A stretch of 64,000 nt of DNA from NCBI GenBank assembly GCA_029959085.1, contig JARWIR010000043.1, positions 5,208,001 to 5,272,000 on the forward strand, given 5' to 3'. Made by a program: the position numbers and the translations under genes. Below are positions 48,830-60,354 of this stretch, one piece after another (within the stretch, counting starts at the first letter, position 1; each line of letters opens with the position of its first letter). Under the pieces are notes generated by a model, which searched no databases, was not told the origin of the DNA, and was given only the letters and a program-made list of their open reading frames with translations. The DNA is from Nemophila menziesii (Eukaryota > Streptophyta > Magnoliopsida > Boraginales > Hydrophyllaceae).

Positions 48830-49290
48830 TATGAATATACATTAATACACATATTAATCCTTATAACACTATACACTACTACTAAGCAAAAAAAACTCAA
48901 ACTTATGTGGGTTTTGCAGTGGTGTGTTTTTTCCGCTCTTTTCTTTTTTTTATGCCCAAATTTACCACACTCGAAACAAACTAGGTGGAGACCCGCGTAC
49001 TTTACCAAACAAATCTCGCCTCCGATGTGAATTTTTGGTATTAGTGCTTTATTTAAGTCTAGTTCCACCGTAAGACGCGCATAATTACCCTTCTCATGAG
49101 CCTTATTTAGGGGGTCAATCTGAACTATTCTACCAATTAAATTACCCATTTTCCTAAGTATATGTGTCGTGTAGTTTTGCATACCTACATTTGGAATCCT
49201 CACCCATGTTATTGTCATTGTAATCGAGTCTGAGTGTGGCTTAAAGTTGGCGGTCCATTCCCCCACCACTAGACAATGGTCATAAATTAT
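48830..49290 (-). pseudogene. LINE ORF1 fragment (DUF4283/zinc knuckle)
   Basis: A minus-strand frame reads GEWTANFKPHSDSITMT then WVRIPNVGMQNY, LTVELDLNKALIPKIHI and LVCFECGKFGHKKK. This is the DUF4283-type RNA-binding region followed by a CX2CX4H knuckle, typical of plant L1-like ORF1 (gag-like) proteins. The final knuckle cysteine is missing or displaced and the C-terminus is lost, so it is a fragment. It lies directly downstream of the right arm of the inverted duplication. Confidence 0.78.
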
Positions 49291-51345
49291 AGTCAAGAGG
49301 TTTTGAAGTTTTGAATATTGGACCTTGCAAAGGAGTCATTCAAGGTATCATAACAATTCGAATTCACGTGATTAAAGTCTGTACAATAACTAAAACTCTT
49401 ATTTTTCTATTTTTTTCAAATATGGGAATTGATAATTTCAATTATATAATTGGAAATTGTGAACTGTATATGATCCCCATGCTTCAGTTATATGTAAGTG
49501 GTGGTCCTTTGTGTGTTCTAAAATAAATGCAAATAATAATCGAACCACAACCGCAAGTGTACGGTTGTCCCAAGTAATATGTATGATAATACAGATTCGT
49601 TCCAAGGACGGATGGTTGATCACAATGTTTAGCAAGTAGTGATTGATGCACTTATGACAAATAAAAGATAATAAAATTGTTTGTTTGGTTTTGTTTATTA
49701 ATTCTAAATAAATGAAAGACAAATAATTAAATGCAAGTAAAAGATAAGACGCAAGTAAAATAAGTGAAAACGCAATATGAGATGTAGTACTTGAGAACGC
49801 AAGGATCCTCCTAATTTTACTTTCTAACTTATGTTGTTTAAGGGCTAAATCAGTCAATTACAATGGTCGGGATTCTAAATTCCTTATACCCCCGTCAGGG
49901 TGGACTATAAGGCAATCCTAAAGTGTCACTAGTCCCGTCAGGGTAAATATGATCCACCGTTGGATGATTAAGATTTATTACCACTTTGGCCCTAGGATTA
50001 ACTAAGTTCGTCAGAATCAATAGTTTTTATCCCAGATTGAACAATTAATTCTGTACCTAAACCCCCCGTCAAGATGATCCACACGCCACATATGTGGAAT
50101 AGCTTAGATACTAATACCTAATTTTAGTTCGCGACTCTAAAATCAGTAAATAATCATAAATTGTCGAAAAGAGTAAAAGACCCGATTTAATTTAATTTAA
50201 CAGAAACCCAAATTCAACATTCGTTATAAAATAAAACTAGGATTCACCCATTGTTTGTTCTCAAGCACTATTAAAAGCTTAGCTCATATTAAAATTAAAA
50301 ACTAAATTAAAAGAAATTGAATTCATATTGTTTACAAAATTAAAATATAAAAAGAACCTAATTTCCGGAATTGGAATGACTACGAACGGAGCTATAGACC
50401 CACTCCAGCTCTTGTAGCTTCTTCTTTCTTCCTTCTGTTGCTTCTCTCTGATGTTTAATCTTGTGGAATGTGAATTGTGTGAAAAATAGAAGTCCAGACC
50501 TCCTTTTATAAGCATAAAATCGTTCTAGGGCTTGGACCAGAAAATAGAATATTAATTAAATGTCCAAGCCCACTTTCTAAGCCCAAAATCCCGTAACTGC
50601 TGATACACCTTCACTAAAACGGCTTTTCCCGATGCGTTATGACTCCGATTGACCTCATTCCAGTTGCTAAAGTTCCGTAACTCGATAAGGAATGATTTCT
50701 CTTCAAAGGTCAGCGGCTAAATCATCGCTTAAGCACCTCGAAATCAGCAATCTATGGCCTAGAAAGTGGATTTTCAGCTCTAAAAATAATATCTTCGGGA
50801 TTTGTCTTCAAGTCTTGACTCTAATTCACGATCTTTGACTTTCTCCTTGGATTCCTCTCCTAGCTAACATCTAAAACCTGTAAACTTTACACTAAAAATA
50901 CCAATATTACGCGCAAAAGTTTAATAAATTAAAAATGCTAGAAATAAAAAGGTAATTCCGGATTATTGCATATTTAGTCCAAAAGTCTATCAACTTAATT
51001 AAATAAACACAAAAAATGATGTCTCCCAAGGGTCTAAAATAAGAACAATTAGGGAGACATCAGTAAGTATATTTAAACAGGTGAAAATAGAGTTGGGGTG
51101 ATTCATATCAAGGAGATTTGACCAATTCTGCTCTAGGTTGTTAGGTTACGGAGAATCAAGATGACGAGAAGAACCGATGCATTAACCTTCGACCGGAAGA
51201 CGAACAATAGTTAGGTAAAATCAAAGAGTTCCCTAGGGGAATCTCCGGAGAAACCAATTGGGTTCTGGAACCGAATGAACGAGCACGAGTATTTAAAGAA
51301 GATAAGAGTAATAAGAGGAAAATCAAATTCGAGTATGTTATTAGA
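49283..51345 (-). repeat. Right arm of inverted duplication, split by LTR
   Basis: The reverse complement of 47510-48037 in two pieces (51345-51063 and 49498-49283), separated by the solo LTR 49499-51062. Because the left arm at 47510-48037 lacks the LTR, the arms duplicated before, or independently of, that insertion. Confidence 0.85.
49499..51062 (-). mobile_element. Solo LTR, 1564 bp, TSD GTAAG
   Basis: The cleanest copy of the LTR family. It is flanked by the perfect 5-bp duplication GTAAG (49494-49498 and 51063-51067). On the minus strand it starts TGATGTCTCCC, with the partner arm GGGAGACATCA within 45 bases, and ends GGACCACCA. The uninterrupted arm at 47840 gives the empty-site sequence (TTACATATAAC). 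No internal region remains, so it is a product of LTR-LTR recombination. A TATA-like motif on the minus strand near 50505 marks the likely transcription start. Confidence 0.92.
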
Positions 51346-52035
51346 TAAGAGTATGTTATTCTCTATTTTCTAGTATCTTTGTTCTCATACTCTTGACGAG
51401 AATAAAAGACTCCTTATCTACTTTCTACTTTGGAACCAATTATCTTATCCTTTATTCTATTAAACTCCAACTTGATGTGATTTAGATTTAAAATCAGCTT
51501 CAAGTGATCATTTCCGGGGTGAAAACACCTCTCATGATTTTTTGACCTTTAACGCTTTCTCCATATATAATTTTACTATTTAAATAACCAAAAACTACAG
51601 CAGATTCATCCCCAAGGGAGCTGTTGGGAGCAATTTGCATATTAGTCTCGGTTTTTGTTGGTCCTGTAAATATACAACAACTTCATTAAGATTAAATGTA
51701 GGTGTTTCATTATTAGAATTGTTTTGAGTCCTTATTTCCCTGATTGGTCCAAGTTGAGACCCATCTGCAAGTTCATAAAAGTTATTTGCATCTTAGGTCC
51801 CTAACTTCAAATAAGAGCTATTAGTTGTTCCTTCTCGACCTCAAACACTTACAGCTGTATTATTATCTTCTTTAGTAGCCTCCCTATTTTCTGTTATAGT
51901 GTTATTGCTTCACAAGTCCTTGAATTAACCCCAATAGCTTCACTAATACATTTTTTTACCAACAACACTTGTATCTTTCGAAAATGGAGTTACAGTCCCT
52001 AAATTGTCATAATTATTCGACTGGTTGGTAGGTCC
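51346..52035 (-). pseudogene. LINE-like or ORF1 spacer fragment
   Basis: Minus-strand pieces such as KTETNMQIAPNSSLGDESAV near 51600 and GPTNQSNNYDNLGTVTPFSK near 52000 look like the Ser/Asn-rich spacer of a plant LINE ORF1. The sequence adjoins ORF1-type DNA on the left and is cut by an LTR on the right. Confidence is limited because the region is low in conserved motifs. Confidence 0.4.
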
Positions 52036-53582
52036 TGCGGTGTTATAAAATTACGCGATAAATAAAGGATCCACAGACCGCAAGTGTACGGGTTGTCCAA
52101 GTAATAAACTGATAATCAGGATTTCGTTCTTAGGGACGGGTAGTTATAACTCTGGTATTAATCAACTAAGTAGATGTAATTGCTAAAACAGAAAAGTAAA
52201 ATATAATTATATTTGTTTGCTTTTGTATTATATCTATGGATGCAGTAAAATAAAGTATTCAAATGCTTAACGGAAATGAAATACTTAAAGTAATAAGAGT
52301 AGACGCAAGGTAAGAGCTATACTTGAGTCTTGCTAGGGATCCACCTAACTTCATACATTTAGTGTTTTCGTTTAAGGGACAAGTTTGTAATTATATATTA
52401 GTCAGGTCTCTACAATCTCCTAACCCCCTATTGGGTGGACTTAGGAGCTATCCTACGTAAGATAAACCCCTATAAGGTAGTAAATTTACTTACGGATGTG
52501 AAGTTCCTTACCCAATTGGCTATGTGGTTAGTCAAGCCCGTCGGTCAATAACAAACACCACATGGTTATTACCTAGGTCTGTAATTAAACCCCCATATCG
52601 GATGATCACTCACCACTGAGTGAATAGTCTAATTACTCAAACCTTATTCTAATTCCTAGCTTAATTAAAATTAGTAAAAAAGCATGAAGTAATAAACAAT
52701 ATGAAAACCATGACTTGAATTAAATTAAGATAATCCCAAATCCAAAAATACTAAATTAAATAAATTAGGGCCTAACCATTATGCGATTCTCAAGTATAAT
52801 TTAGTTTAGCTCATACTGAAATTAAAAACATAAAAGAAATTACAAGCACTCATAATTCCTAAAACATAAAGGAGATAAAAACCTAATTAAAGGAATGAGT
52901 TGAGCTGTTGTTGAAGAAGGATGACTTCTCCAGCTCTTCCTCTACCTTGTGCCTTTTTGCTCTGCTATGACTTTTAGAAAATAATGAAGCGTATGTAAAA
53001 ATGAGGTCTAAAGGAGCTTATAAAATGCTTAAAATCGGATTAGGTCTAACTATGGATTTAATTAAGTAATTAAGGCCCAAGTCCAATAAATGAATCTCGT
53101 ATCTGTTGTACACACTTTAGTAAAATAGGCATAACTTTGACTCGCTAGTCTAAATCACCTAATTTCAGTCCTCAATTCTTGCTAACTCAAAGGTGCATCT
53201 TTCTTATTTTAGGGCTCCAAGGCTAAATCAGTTCCAAGGTGGCTCGAAATTACCAATTAGTAACAACTATCCAAAATTATGCTCTTCTTTATCTCTCTAA
53301 GTGGTACCTTTTATCTCTTTTGACACCTCCACTCGATTTAAGACTCTAAACTTTTACTTCTTCTCCTCATCTTGGTGCTCCATAGCAACCATGTACCTAG
53401 AGCTTCATGCTAAAACAAACGAATTAACGCACAAAAGCTCTAAAAACACAAATAATGTAAATCCGAGGGAAGAAAGTGTAATATGATGATTTAAGCACAA
53501 AATTCTATCTAATTAGTCCAAATTCTACCTAAAATGATGTTTTCTAAGGGCATATTTATCTCACAAAAAGGGAGACATCAAT
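52036..53582 (-). mobile_element. Solo LTR subtype B, TSD GGTCC
   Basis: Flanked by GGTCC (52031-52035 and 53583-53587). Starts TGCGGTGTTATAAAATTACG and ends GGGAGACATCAAT. The last two bases (AT) lie outside the family's usual CA end, so either the duplication is off by two or the end is unusual. The palindrome arms are partly decayed on the inner side (TGATGTTTTC). The interior matches 35569-36015 and 40860-41130, which defines subtype B. Confidence 0.8.
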
Positions 53583-53649
53583 GGTCCCTGAGTTATTGTC
53601 TTCAAATACTGCAGCCATAAAATCATATTTTCCATTCCAAAAAATTAGC

Positions 53650-54467
53650 CTCTAATGCAAGGAGCTTTAGATTTTGCTTTCTCAAACAAATCCCTCACTC
53701 TTTAAGCCCCAACCCCACGAATAACTCAACAAACTCAGAAGTTGCACATGAAAAGAAAGTGTACCAGCTTCACCTGCTATTGCTCTAGCTAAAGGGGTTT
53801 TCCTGTACCTGGTGGGCCAGGGTTTAGGGTTTAGGGTTTAGGCCCTTTTGGAATCTTAGCTCCTGAAGTTGAGTACTTATCAAGGTTTTTTGAGAAATCA
53901 ACTACTTCTTGTAACTCCAATTTAGCTTGATCAACACCAGCTATATTTGCAAATTTCACACCAGTTTCAGAAACTTCCTGAAACATGGACTTGGATATAC
54001 CGAAATCCATTGGCCTATCGAGTCCACCAGGTCCTCGTGGTCCACCTTGAGATCGCTGGAAAAGGAAGAAAATCCCACCTAGGCCAATAATGGAAACAAT
54101 AAATTCCAAAATATATTCAAAAACCCATATCCGGCTTCACCTTCAGAAACCGAAATATCTACACCGTTCATCGCTAAATATCATTCAAATCAGGATCATC
54201 AGGAATAATTACGGAGGCTTTGCGACCATCCATTGCAGTGAGTTGAAGAATGCCACCATCTTTACTAAATCTAACCCTTTCAACTTTACCCTTCTTTACA
54301 ACAATAAGAAACCCACTGTACCTCCATTGAGACCCATCTAGGATGTCAGTAGCAGCAGCAGGTTGGGCTTCATGCTTAGGAGCTATCAAAACGACATTTG
54401 ACCAAATAAGCTTGACGAGTCGGGCTTCTAGAAATACAAATAATTCGAGAGTGGCTTTTAGAAGCAT
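53650..54467 (-). pseudogene. Chloroplast FtsH1/5-type protease pseudogene
   Basis: Minus-strand pieces match thylakoid FtsH metalloprotease. In order: SQWRYSGFLIVVKKGKVERV and ASVIIPDDPDLND (lumenal domain), NGVDISVSEGE, FFLFQRSQGGPRGPGGLDRP (membrane segment and Gly-rich linker), GVDQAKLELQEVVDF and AKIPKG. After a telomere-repeat insertion come GPPGTGK (Walker A) and an SEFVELFVG-like stretch. Frameshifts occur near 54173 and 54075, and the insertion adds a stop. The transit peptide, most of the AAA domain and the HEXXH protease domain are missing. A functional FtsH acts in photosystem II repair; this copy cannot. The closest type is FtsH1/FtsH5, from recalled family features. Confidence 0.88.
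53821..53844. repeat. Interstitial telomere repeat (TTTAGGG)3
   Basis: AGGGTTTAGGGTTTAGGG continuing for 24 bases, three plus units of plant telomere repeat. It sits exactly where the FtsH frame should encode about four residues (CLLV-like) between IPKG and GPPGTGK. Confidence 0.92.
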
Positions 54468-54469
54468 GA

Positions 54470-55072
54470 TATTAGCTTTATATGAAGAATAATAATCAAG
54501 AATAATAAGTGTCCATCTGAGGAAGCATTGACTGTATGATATTTGCTTAATTCAAACCCCCAATAAGCACTTCGCTCCCCATTCTCCGTAACATATTTGT
54601 ATAAAAAATTCTAGAAACCGCGACAGTGGCTCTAGCTCTGGCTCTATTTCCCTTCGTCGTTGAAGAATAATGTTTGGGTTAATGGGGGCTTTTTTTTAAT
54701 GATGCAAGGAAAGGATATAATTGACCTAATATGTTTTTTTAGGACTTTTATAAACAATGTAAATAGAAGATGAGAGTAAGCAATTAATGTTAGTTTTATG
54801 ACTCATGTGGTAATTATCTCTAAAAATAAGTTATAATATAAGATATATAAATTATAAATAATAAAATTTTATATAAATTTAGAAAATTAATTAATTTAAA
54901 TTAAAATAAAGTTTTTTAAAATAAAATTATAATAGAAATTTTTAAATTAAAGAAACTGAAATGAAATTGAGAACCTGCTGTACTAGAAAAATGTCACAAA
55001 ACCCTAAACCCTTGATACCACATTGCTCCAACGTCAGCAGATTGCTCTAATTCTTACCGACTCAACCCAGTT
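54470..55072. other. Intergenic and promoter DNA
   Basis: AT-rich sequence between the FtsH pseudogene and the divergently placed PORR gene, including its promoter and leader. No separate gene seen. Confidence 0.4.
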
Positions 55073-56290
55073 ATGATCTTCAGCTCCTCTTCTATATCAT
55101 CTCATATAAATAAAAAACTTCCCACCCTTTTCGAACCGATAGCCCAATTCAAAGCTTCAATTTCAAGTCTCAAAGTCATATGGCGTAAAGACCCAAAACT
55201 AGACGCAGCAATCGAGAACGATAAACAATGGAGACTCTGTTTCCGGGTCGTCAAAGAAGTCTTAAACGAACCAGGTCAAGTAATCCCTCTCCGATACTTA
55301 CAAAAACGCCGCGAAAGAATGCGTTTACATATAAACATCACCACGTTTTTAGCTCAAAACCCGGGCTTATTCGAAACTTACATGGATCGGATCAGACCCA
55401 AGTCGGATTTAGTCCAATTTATTCGCCCCAGCGATAGGCTTAGGAGATATATAGAAGAGAGGGAAAGCATTTATTTGAATAACGAAGAATTGATTGTGTC
55501 GAAATTGTGTAAGTTGTTAATTATGGCCAAGGATAATGTAATCAGTATAGGTAAATTAGTTGAAGTGAAGAGGGAATTTGGTTTTCCTGACAATTTTTTA
55601 GTGAATTTAGTGCCGAAATATTCCGAATATTTTCGATTATTAGGGGATCCTGGGGAGGGGAAAGCATTTCTAGAATTAGTTTCAAGGAACAACGAGTATG
55701 CAAAGTCAGTGATCGAATTAAGAGCTGAAGAGGAGTCGAGGAAAATGGGGATTAGAGTTAGACCGGGATTTAATTGGAAGCTCCCCACTGGTTTTTTCTA
55801 CAAGAAGGAAATGCGAGAGTGGATACGAGATTGGATGGAGCTTCCATACATTTCTCCATACGAGGATACAAGAAATTTGGATCCAGCTTCAAGAGAATCC
55901 GAAAAGAGAATGGTTGGTGTGTTCCATGAATTGCTTTCCTTATCGCTTTATAAACGAATCCCGATTCCTATTTTGGGTAAGTTTTGTGAGGATTATCGAT
56001 ACTCTAACGAATTCTCGAGCGTTTTCACTAGGCATTCGGGTCTATTTTATGTATCACTGAAAGGTGGGATTGAGACTGCAATGTTGAGAGAAGCGTATAA
56101 AGGTCACGAGTTAATTGATCGTGATCCACTTCTTGAGATAAATGAAAAGTTCATTGAGATGCTTCAAGAAGGACATAAACAAAGGGTTGAACAATTAAAA
56201 TTGCAAGAGGAAATGGTTAAGAAGGATATGAAAGTCATGGCTATGAAAAACAGTCAAGAAAACTGGAGTCTCGATGATGAAGAACTTTGA
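55073..56290 (+). CDS. PORR-domain organellar RNA-binding protein, 405 aa
   Basis: An intact, intronless 405-codon frame. Residues about 35-355 match the plant organelle RNA recognition (PORR, formerly DUF860) domain, with VIWRKDPKLDAAIENDKQWR at its start. Repeated helical modules follow, containing LRYLQKRRERMRL, FLAQNPGLFETYMD and FPDNFLVNLVPKYSEYFRLL. The end has the conserved ILGKFCEDYRYSNEFSSVFTRHSGLFYVSLKG region. Relatives (WTF1, WTF9, RPD1) bind organellar group II introns and promote splicing. The first 25 residues are Ser-rich and basic, suitable for mitochondrial or plastid import, but the compartment is not decided. The tail (370-405) is a charged helix. A downstream AATAAA at 56456 may serve polyadenylation. 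It is divergent from the FtsH pseudogene. Confidence 0.93.
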   Translation: MIFSSSSISSHINKKLPTLFEPIAQFKASISSLKVIWRKDPKLDAAIENDKQWRLCFRVVKEVLNEPGQVIPLRYLQKRRERMRLHINITTFLAQNPGLFETYMDRIRPKSDLVQFIRPSDRLRRYIEERESIYLNNEELIVSKLCKLLIMAKDNVISIGKLVEVKREFGFPDNFLVNLVPKYSEYFRLLGDPGEGKAFLELVSRNNEYAKSVIELRAEEESRKMGIRVRPGFNWKLPTGFFYKKEMREWIRDWMELPYISPYEDTRNLDPASRESEKRMVGVFHELLSLSLYKRIPIPILGKFCEDYRYSNEFSSVFTRHSGLFYVSLKGGIETAMLREAYKGHELIDRDPLLEINEKFIEMLQEGHKQRVEQLKLQEEMVKKDMKVMAMKNSQENWSLDDEEL

Positions 56291-56455
56291 AAAAAACGTA
56301 CAAGCATAATGGGTACAATTTAAAATGTCAATTGTTCATTAATATTTCTCAATTTGTAAAATGCTTTATTATTGTAGCAGGAAAAAGCTTAGTCTTTATA
56401 TCAGGACCAGGTTATATATTGCTTCCAATTTTCTATTATTTTTCATGTGTCAATG

Positions 56456-56461
56456 AATAAA
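56456..56461 (+). terminator. Candidate poly(A) signal
   Basis: AATAAA about 165 bases past the PORR stop codon, the only canonical signal nearby. Confidence 0.4.
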
Positions 56462-56647
56462 AAAATTGAAGTTTATAGTATATGATATGCATATACATTA
56501 GGATGTGTGACCATGGAATAGCTAACCTAGAATGAAACGAAATAAGCTATGTTCTCACACGAAGTGCATGAGTGTCTTAACTAATTTGACTCTAAAACAC
56601 TTCGCTAGATCAACTACAAATTTGGCATCACCTTCTTTGTCTTTCGT

Positions 56648-56660
56648 ACTTATATATTCA
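56648..56660 (+). promoter_or_regulatory. Candidate TATA box of LTP-like gene
   Basis: CTTATATATTC about 100 bases before the start codon; a second TATATAAG lies 20 bases further on. Either could set the start site. Confidence 0.4.
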
Positions 56661-56755
56661 ATGATATATAAGTGGAAGCAAGGAGTACTTGAAAGCTAAA
56701 CTAAATCTTCTTTTCTTTTTTCTCCTTTACTAAAAAAACATTAGCAAATACGATT

Positions 56756-57316
56756 ATGGAAGGAGATAACATCTTCAAATTAATGTTGTTCATGCTATTA
56801 ATGTTGTTCATCATCGATACGGGATTTAGCACACCAGGGGTTATACAACGGCAAACCCCACCATCGACATTTCAGTTTCCTCCACGTCCAGTATTTGGTG
56901 GTCAACGTCCACTTTGTGCGTCTCAATTTGCGTTGGTTAATCATGCGTGTACAATGTTACCACTTACTTTTGGGACCCCACCAATGCCTACTTCCCCTCC
57001 CACACCTCCACTTGCACCACCACCTCCTACTCCTACTCCTCCTCCTGTTGAAGGGCATAGACACGGACATGGACATGGACATAGGCGTAGGTCCCACAGG
57101 CAGCAGCAGCAGCAGTCTCCGCCACATCATGTGCATACAGAAACCCCAATTGAATCAGAATGTTGTCGTTGGTTGAATGCAGTTGATAATGCATGTGTTT
57201 GTGAAGTTCTCATTCGCTTGCCCACTTTCTTGTCTAGGCCTGAACATTTATACACTGTTAAGGTTGATGAAAACTGCTCTGTTACTTACACATGTGGATC
57301 CATACCACAGGCATAA
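56756..57316 (+). CDS. Secreted 8-cysteine LTP-like protein with Pro/His insert
   Basis: An intact 186-codon frame. Residues 1-25 are a hydrophobic signal peptide. Eight cysteines follow the LTP/2S-albumin/alpha-amylase-inhibitor order: C54, C65, C136-C137, C147-X-C149, C174, C180. The second half reads CCRWLNAVDNACVCEVLIRL, as in the family. The unusual part is the spacing between C65 and the CC pair. It is 70 residues instead of the usual 7-20, and is made of a proline-rich stretch, HGHGHGHRRR and QQQQQ. Both arms retain all eight cysteines, so disulphide pairing is still possible, with the insert as a surface loop. A TATA-like motif near 56652 lies upstream. It probably acts in the cell wall or apoplast; ligand unknown. 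Confidence 0.88.
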   Translation: MEGDNIFKLMLFMLLMLFIIDTGFSTPGVIQRQTPPSTFQFPPRPVFGGQRPLCASQFALVNHACTMLPLTFGTPPMPTSPPTPPLAPPPPTPTPPPVEGHRHGHGHGHRRRSHRQQQQQSPPHHVHTETPIESECCRWLNAVDNACVCEVLIRLPTFLSRPEHLYTVKVDENCSVTYTCGSIPQA

Positions 57317-57319
57317 ATT

Positions 57320-58496
57320 GTTGTTACTACTACTCATGGTGTGCTTGGTTTAATCGTCGCCAATTTATTAGTTTATATCGTGTCTAGTGTCTAGTCACGT
57401 CGTTTAAAGTTGTTAGCTTGAAATTATATTCTGTAATGCTCATGTATTATCTAATTTTTATATTTTCAAATTTGAATGAATGTTTCATTACAAATCAGGG
57501 AGAACCTTGTTTTGGCTTGTGTTTTTCGTAGCATCCATTTGCGATGTCATACTATAAACATATACGAATTGTTAAAAAAAGGTGACTGTTTATCTGCAAA
57601 ATTTTAAATTAAACTACACATTACCGACCAAGCAAATAATCATTAAATCGGGAAAAAATTGATATAAACCCCCCTTTATATTTCACATGTCTGACGTGAC
57701 GCTGATTTTATTACAAACAAATTATTAATTCATTTTTTTTTTATCTAACTTCATGAATTAAACAAAATTTAATAAATAATAAAGAATCTAACTTTATTTT
57801 ATTTTTAATTGAATGATTACATATTAAAAATGGTTTAAAAATAGTTCTATATAGCATTATTAAAATAAAACTAGATATTTCGGTGAATTTATATATAGAA
57901 CTTATATATACCCAATGATCAAATAATGTTGTCGGTTCGTTCAGGCATTTAAAGTTATCTTTTGTCTAGAAATAACTAGAGTATACGGTTAGAAGATTCG
58001 TTTAGTCACATACTAATTAATGGATCTCCAATAGTTAATGAGCTACCCAATTTGATTAATCGCCAGTTAGACAATTCATACTACCCAATATATTATATTT
58101 TAATCGTAAAATCTAATTAGTACCTAAGTGGTTGTTCCATTACATCACATAAATAACCCAACCGAACATACAAATCAAAATCAAAAAAATCTTATAGGCC
58201 ATAGTTCGAATGTCCAACATGAAGAAGATGTTAGAATTTTGAATTAAGAGTTCCTGAATTGATCTATTTTTAGTTTAATAAAAATAAATTATCATTATTT
58301 TGTAACAAATTTTGTGTTCTTTATGTTGATATGGTCTATTTTTAAGTATATTAAGATTTTTAAACCCGCTTAGACAAAAATTGGCTAAATTTTGATATGG
58401 ATCGTCTAACTGCCTAAGTGTTTAAAGGTGTTCGAACGTCCCACTAGTGCCTGACACTCTTTTGAATATTGCTTTTACCCACCTTTACTTTATAAC
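57320..58496. other. 3' UTR and intergenic DNA
   Basis: Probable 3' UTR to about 57500, then AT-rich sequence. At 58370-58475 it holds a decayed relative of the GCCTAGGCG element at 7860-8450. No gene recognised. Confidence 0.4.
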
Positions 58497-58630
58497 GTGG
58501 GTGGTGCAAGCTAACTTGCGTGCACCTCGACTAATCCCACTAAAAATATACACAATTCGAACCATATACCTCTCAAAAGGATAGATAAGGCCCTGACCAG
58601 TTGAGCTGACCCCAACTAGGAAAAGATAAG
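58497..58630 (-). mobile_element. Au-type SINE
   Basis: On the minus strand, box A AGCTCAACTGG and box B GGTTCGAAT are followed by the conserved GTGGGATTAGTCGAGGTGC body and GCAAGTTAGC, the standard Au SINE order. It is more decayed at its 3' end than the copy at 7228 and no clear target duplication was seen. Confidence 0.75.
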
Positions 58631-60354
58631 GGAAACTGTTTGATCTTATCCTTGTATATTATAACTTATATGTGGCATCTTCGGTGGCATTGTAGGGTTT
58701 GTGTCAATCTCGTAGATCAATTGGAACAAATGTCTGTTTTCTCGTAATATAGAAATCTAACAATTAATCTTATATTCTTATAGACAGAATAGTCTTGTAA
58801 ATAAAAGAGAGATACACTTTTACAAGTGATATTATACATTAAATTTCAGTTATTGGATATTGTCGAAATAATTTAGTAAAACTTGTCTTATTGAATCAGC
58901 ATCATCTATATGTATTGAAAGTTTTCACCTATTGAGATACTAAGATGGTAAGAACAAGAGCTAGTGGAAGAACGGGGAGCAGAGAAAGAAGAGTAGTTCA
59001 GGTGGCACAGGGCGTAACAAAGACTTGGTAGATGGGGCTACAACCTCCATATTAGTGGAATCAAATAACATGAATTCAAAGGGGTAACTAGAGGAAGAAA
59101 TTCCATCACTGGAAGGAGTAATTATTGTGATGGGTATAGCAGATCTAGAAGCCCATAAGAATCATGTTTCATCTAGTTCCAAATAATCATGTCACTTTAT
59201 ATCAATTCACACCCAAAATATCACTGGTTGTGGAGGTCAATCCTCAAGCAATAAATCAACTACTACAGATATTGTTGCAACATTTATCAATGCCAAGTAC
59301 TTACGATTTAACCTTAATAGCTTCAAATACAAGACAAGGTAATCAATAATACCTCGATAACCCACAAAGATCATGTATGTATAAGGCAAACAAAGAAGCA
59401 AATGTTGATCTCGATAGTCCATTTTGTTGAGAAGTGTTAGACGTTCCCTTACCAAGAGGGTTTAAACTACTGCTACTACCAACCATTGATGGTTCAACAC
59501 ACCTAGATAAAGACATCAACATATGAATTTGTACCTATGAGGTTGAGCATTTTAGTGGGATTGACTGAAAAATTCAACTATTCCTTAGTGTTGACGTAGG
59601 AGACAGTTGTATCTCTCTTAAATGACACGCTATCATGGGACACGTGCCCTCCCATTATTCGTCGTTCGGTCATAATTGCCTGGGAAGCCAAATCCTCACA
59701 CAAATTTTGAGTTTCTTAGGTTATATTGATCTCGGAAAGGCAAACCGCCAATTTTTCTCTATATATAGTGAGCTTCTTCTTCATAAGATTTTTCACCTTG
59801 GAAATGTGTTTTCTTCTGACATTTTTTGTGATATTCTTATTGTTGAAAGTAAAGTCAAAGCTATGATGTGGCAACGGAGTTGGATATTTATGTGGCTATT
59901 ACATTGACTTGAGTCAAAGTGTTACTTAAGCTATTTTGCGCGAATAACTTGTTTAATACTCTTGATCTCGTGGATGCATCTAGACCCGTGATGGATATAA
60001 GAGTTAGAGGGCCATGATTAAATCCCTCCACCAGTCAGTATCTATACTTCTCTATCTCTTTTGGTCAGACTTCTTCTTCTCTTCTTTGACTTCGTCTCTT
60101 ACGCTCTCTCGACTTCTTTAGCAGATATTCTAGGGTTTATGTGAAATCCAGTTTATGAGTTATAAAGAAACTTGGATTAGAATAGATTGAATCATGTATT
60201 TTGCTTGATTATTGAGTAGTATTTCTCAATAGGTATTTAGGGTTTCTGACTGAAGCTCTTGGTTTCTATTCGTGTATTTTTAGATATTGTTTAGAAGTTG
60301 TAACCCTGTTTGATAGTGCAAGAAGTCTCTCCCATGGACGGCTTCAACATGGAT
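58631..60354 (+). other. Decayed retroelement, gag-like start
   Basis: An ATG at 58945 opens MVRTRASGRTGSREKR, a basic opening like that of plant Ty3/gypsy gag, but the frame stops after 28 codons. Later plus-strand frames (e.g. 59635-59907) lack motifs. The region is probably a gag-side remnant broken by frameshifts. I could not identify any enzyme domain. Confidence 0.35.

Noticed and set aside
49438..49857. 139-codon minus-strand frame
   Set aside because: Spans the boundary of a solo LTR (49499), so it cannot be a real gene.
53821..53844. Chromosome end
   Set aside because: Only three telomere units, with FtsH coding sequence continuing on both sides; an interstitial insertion.
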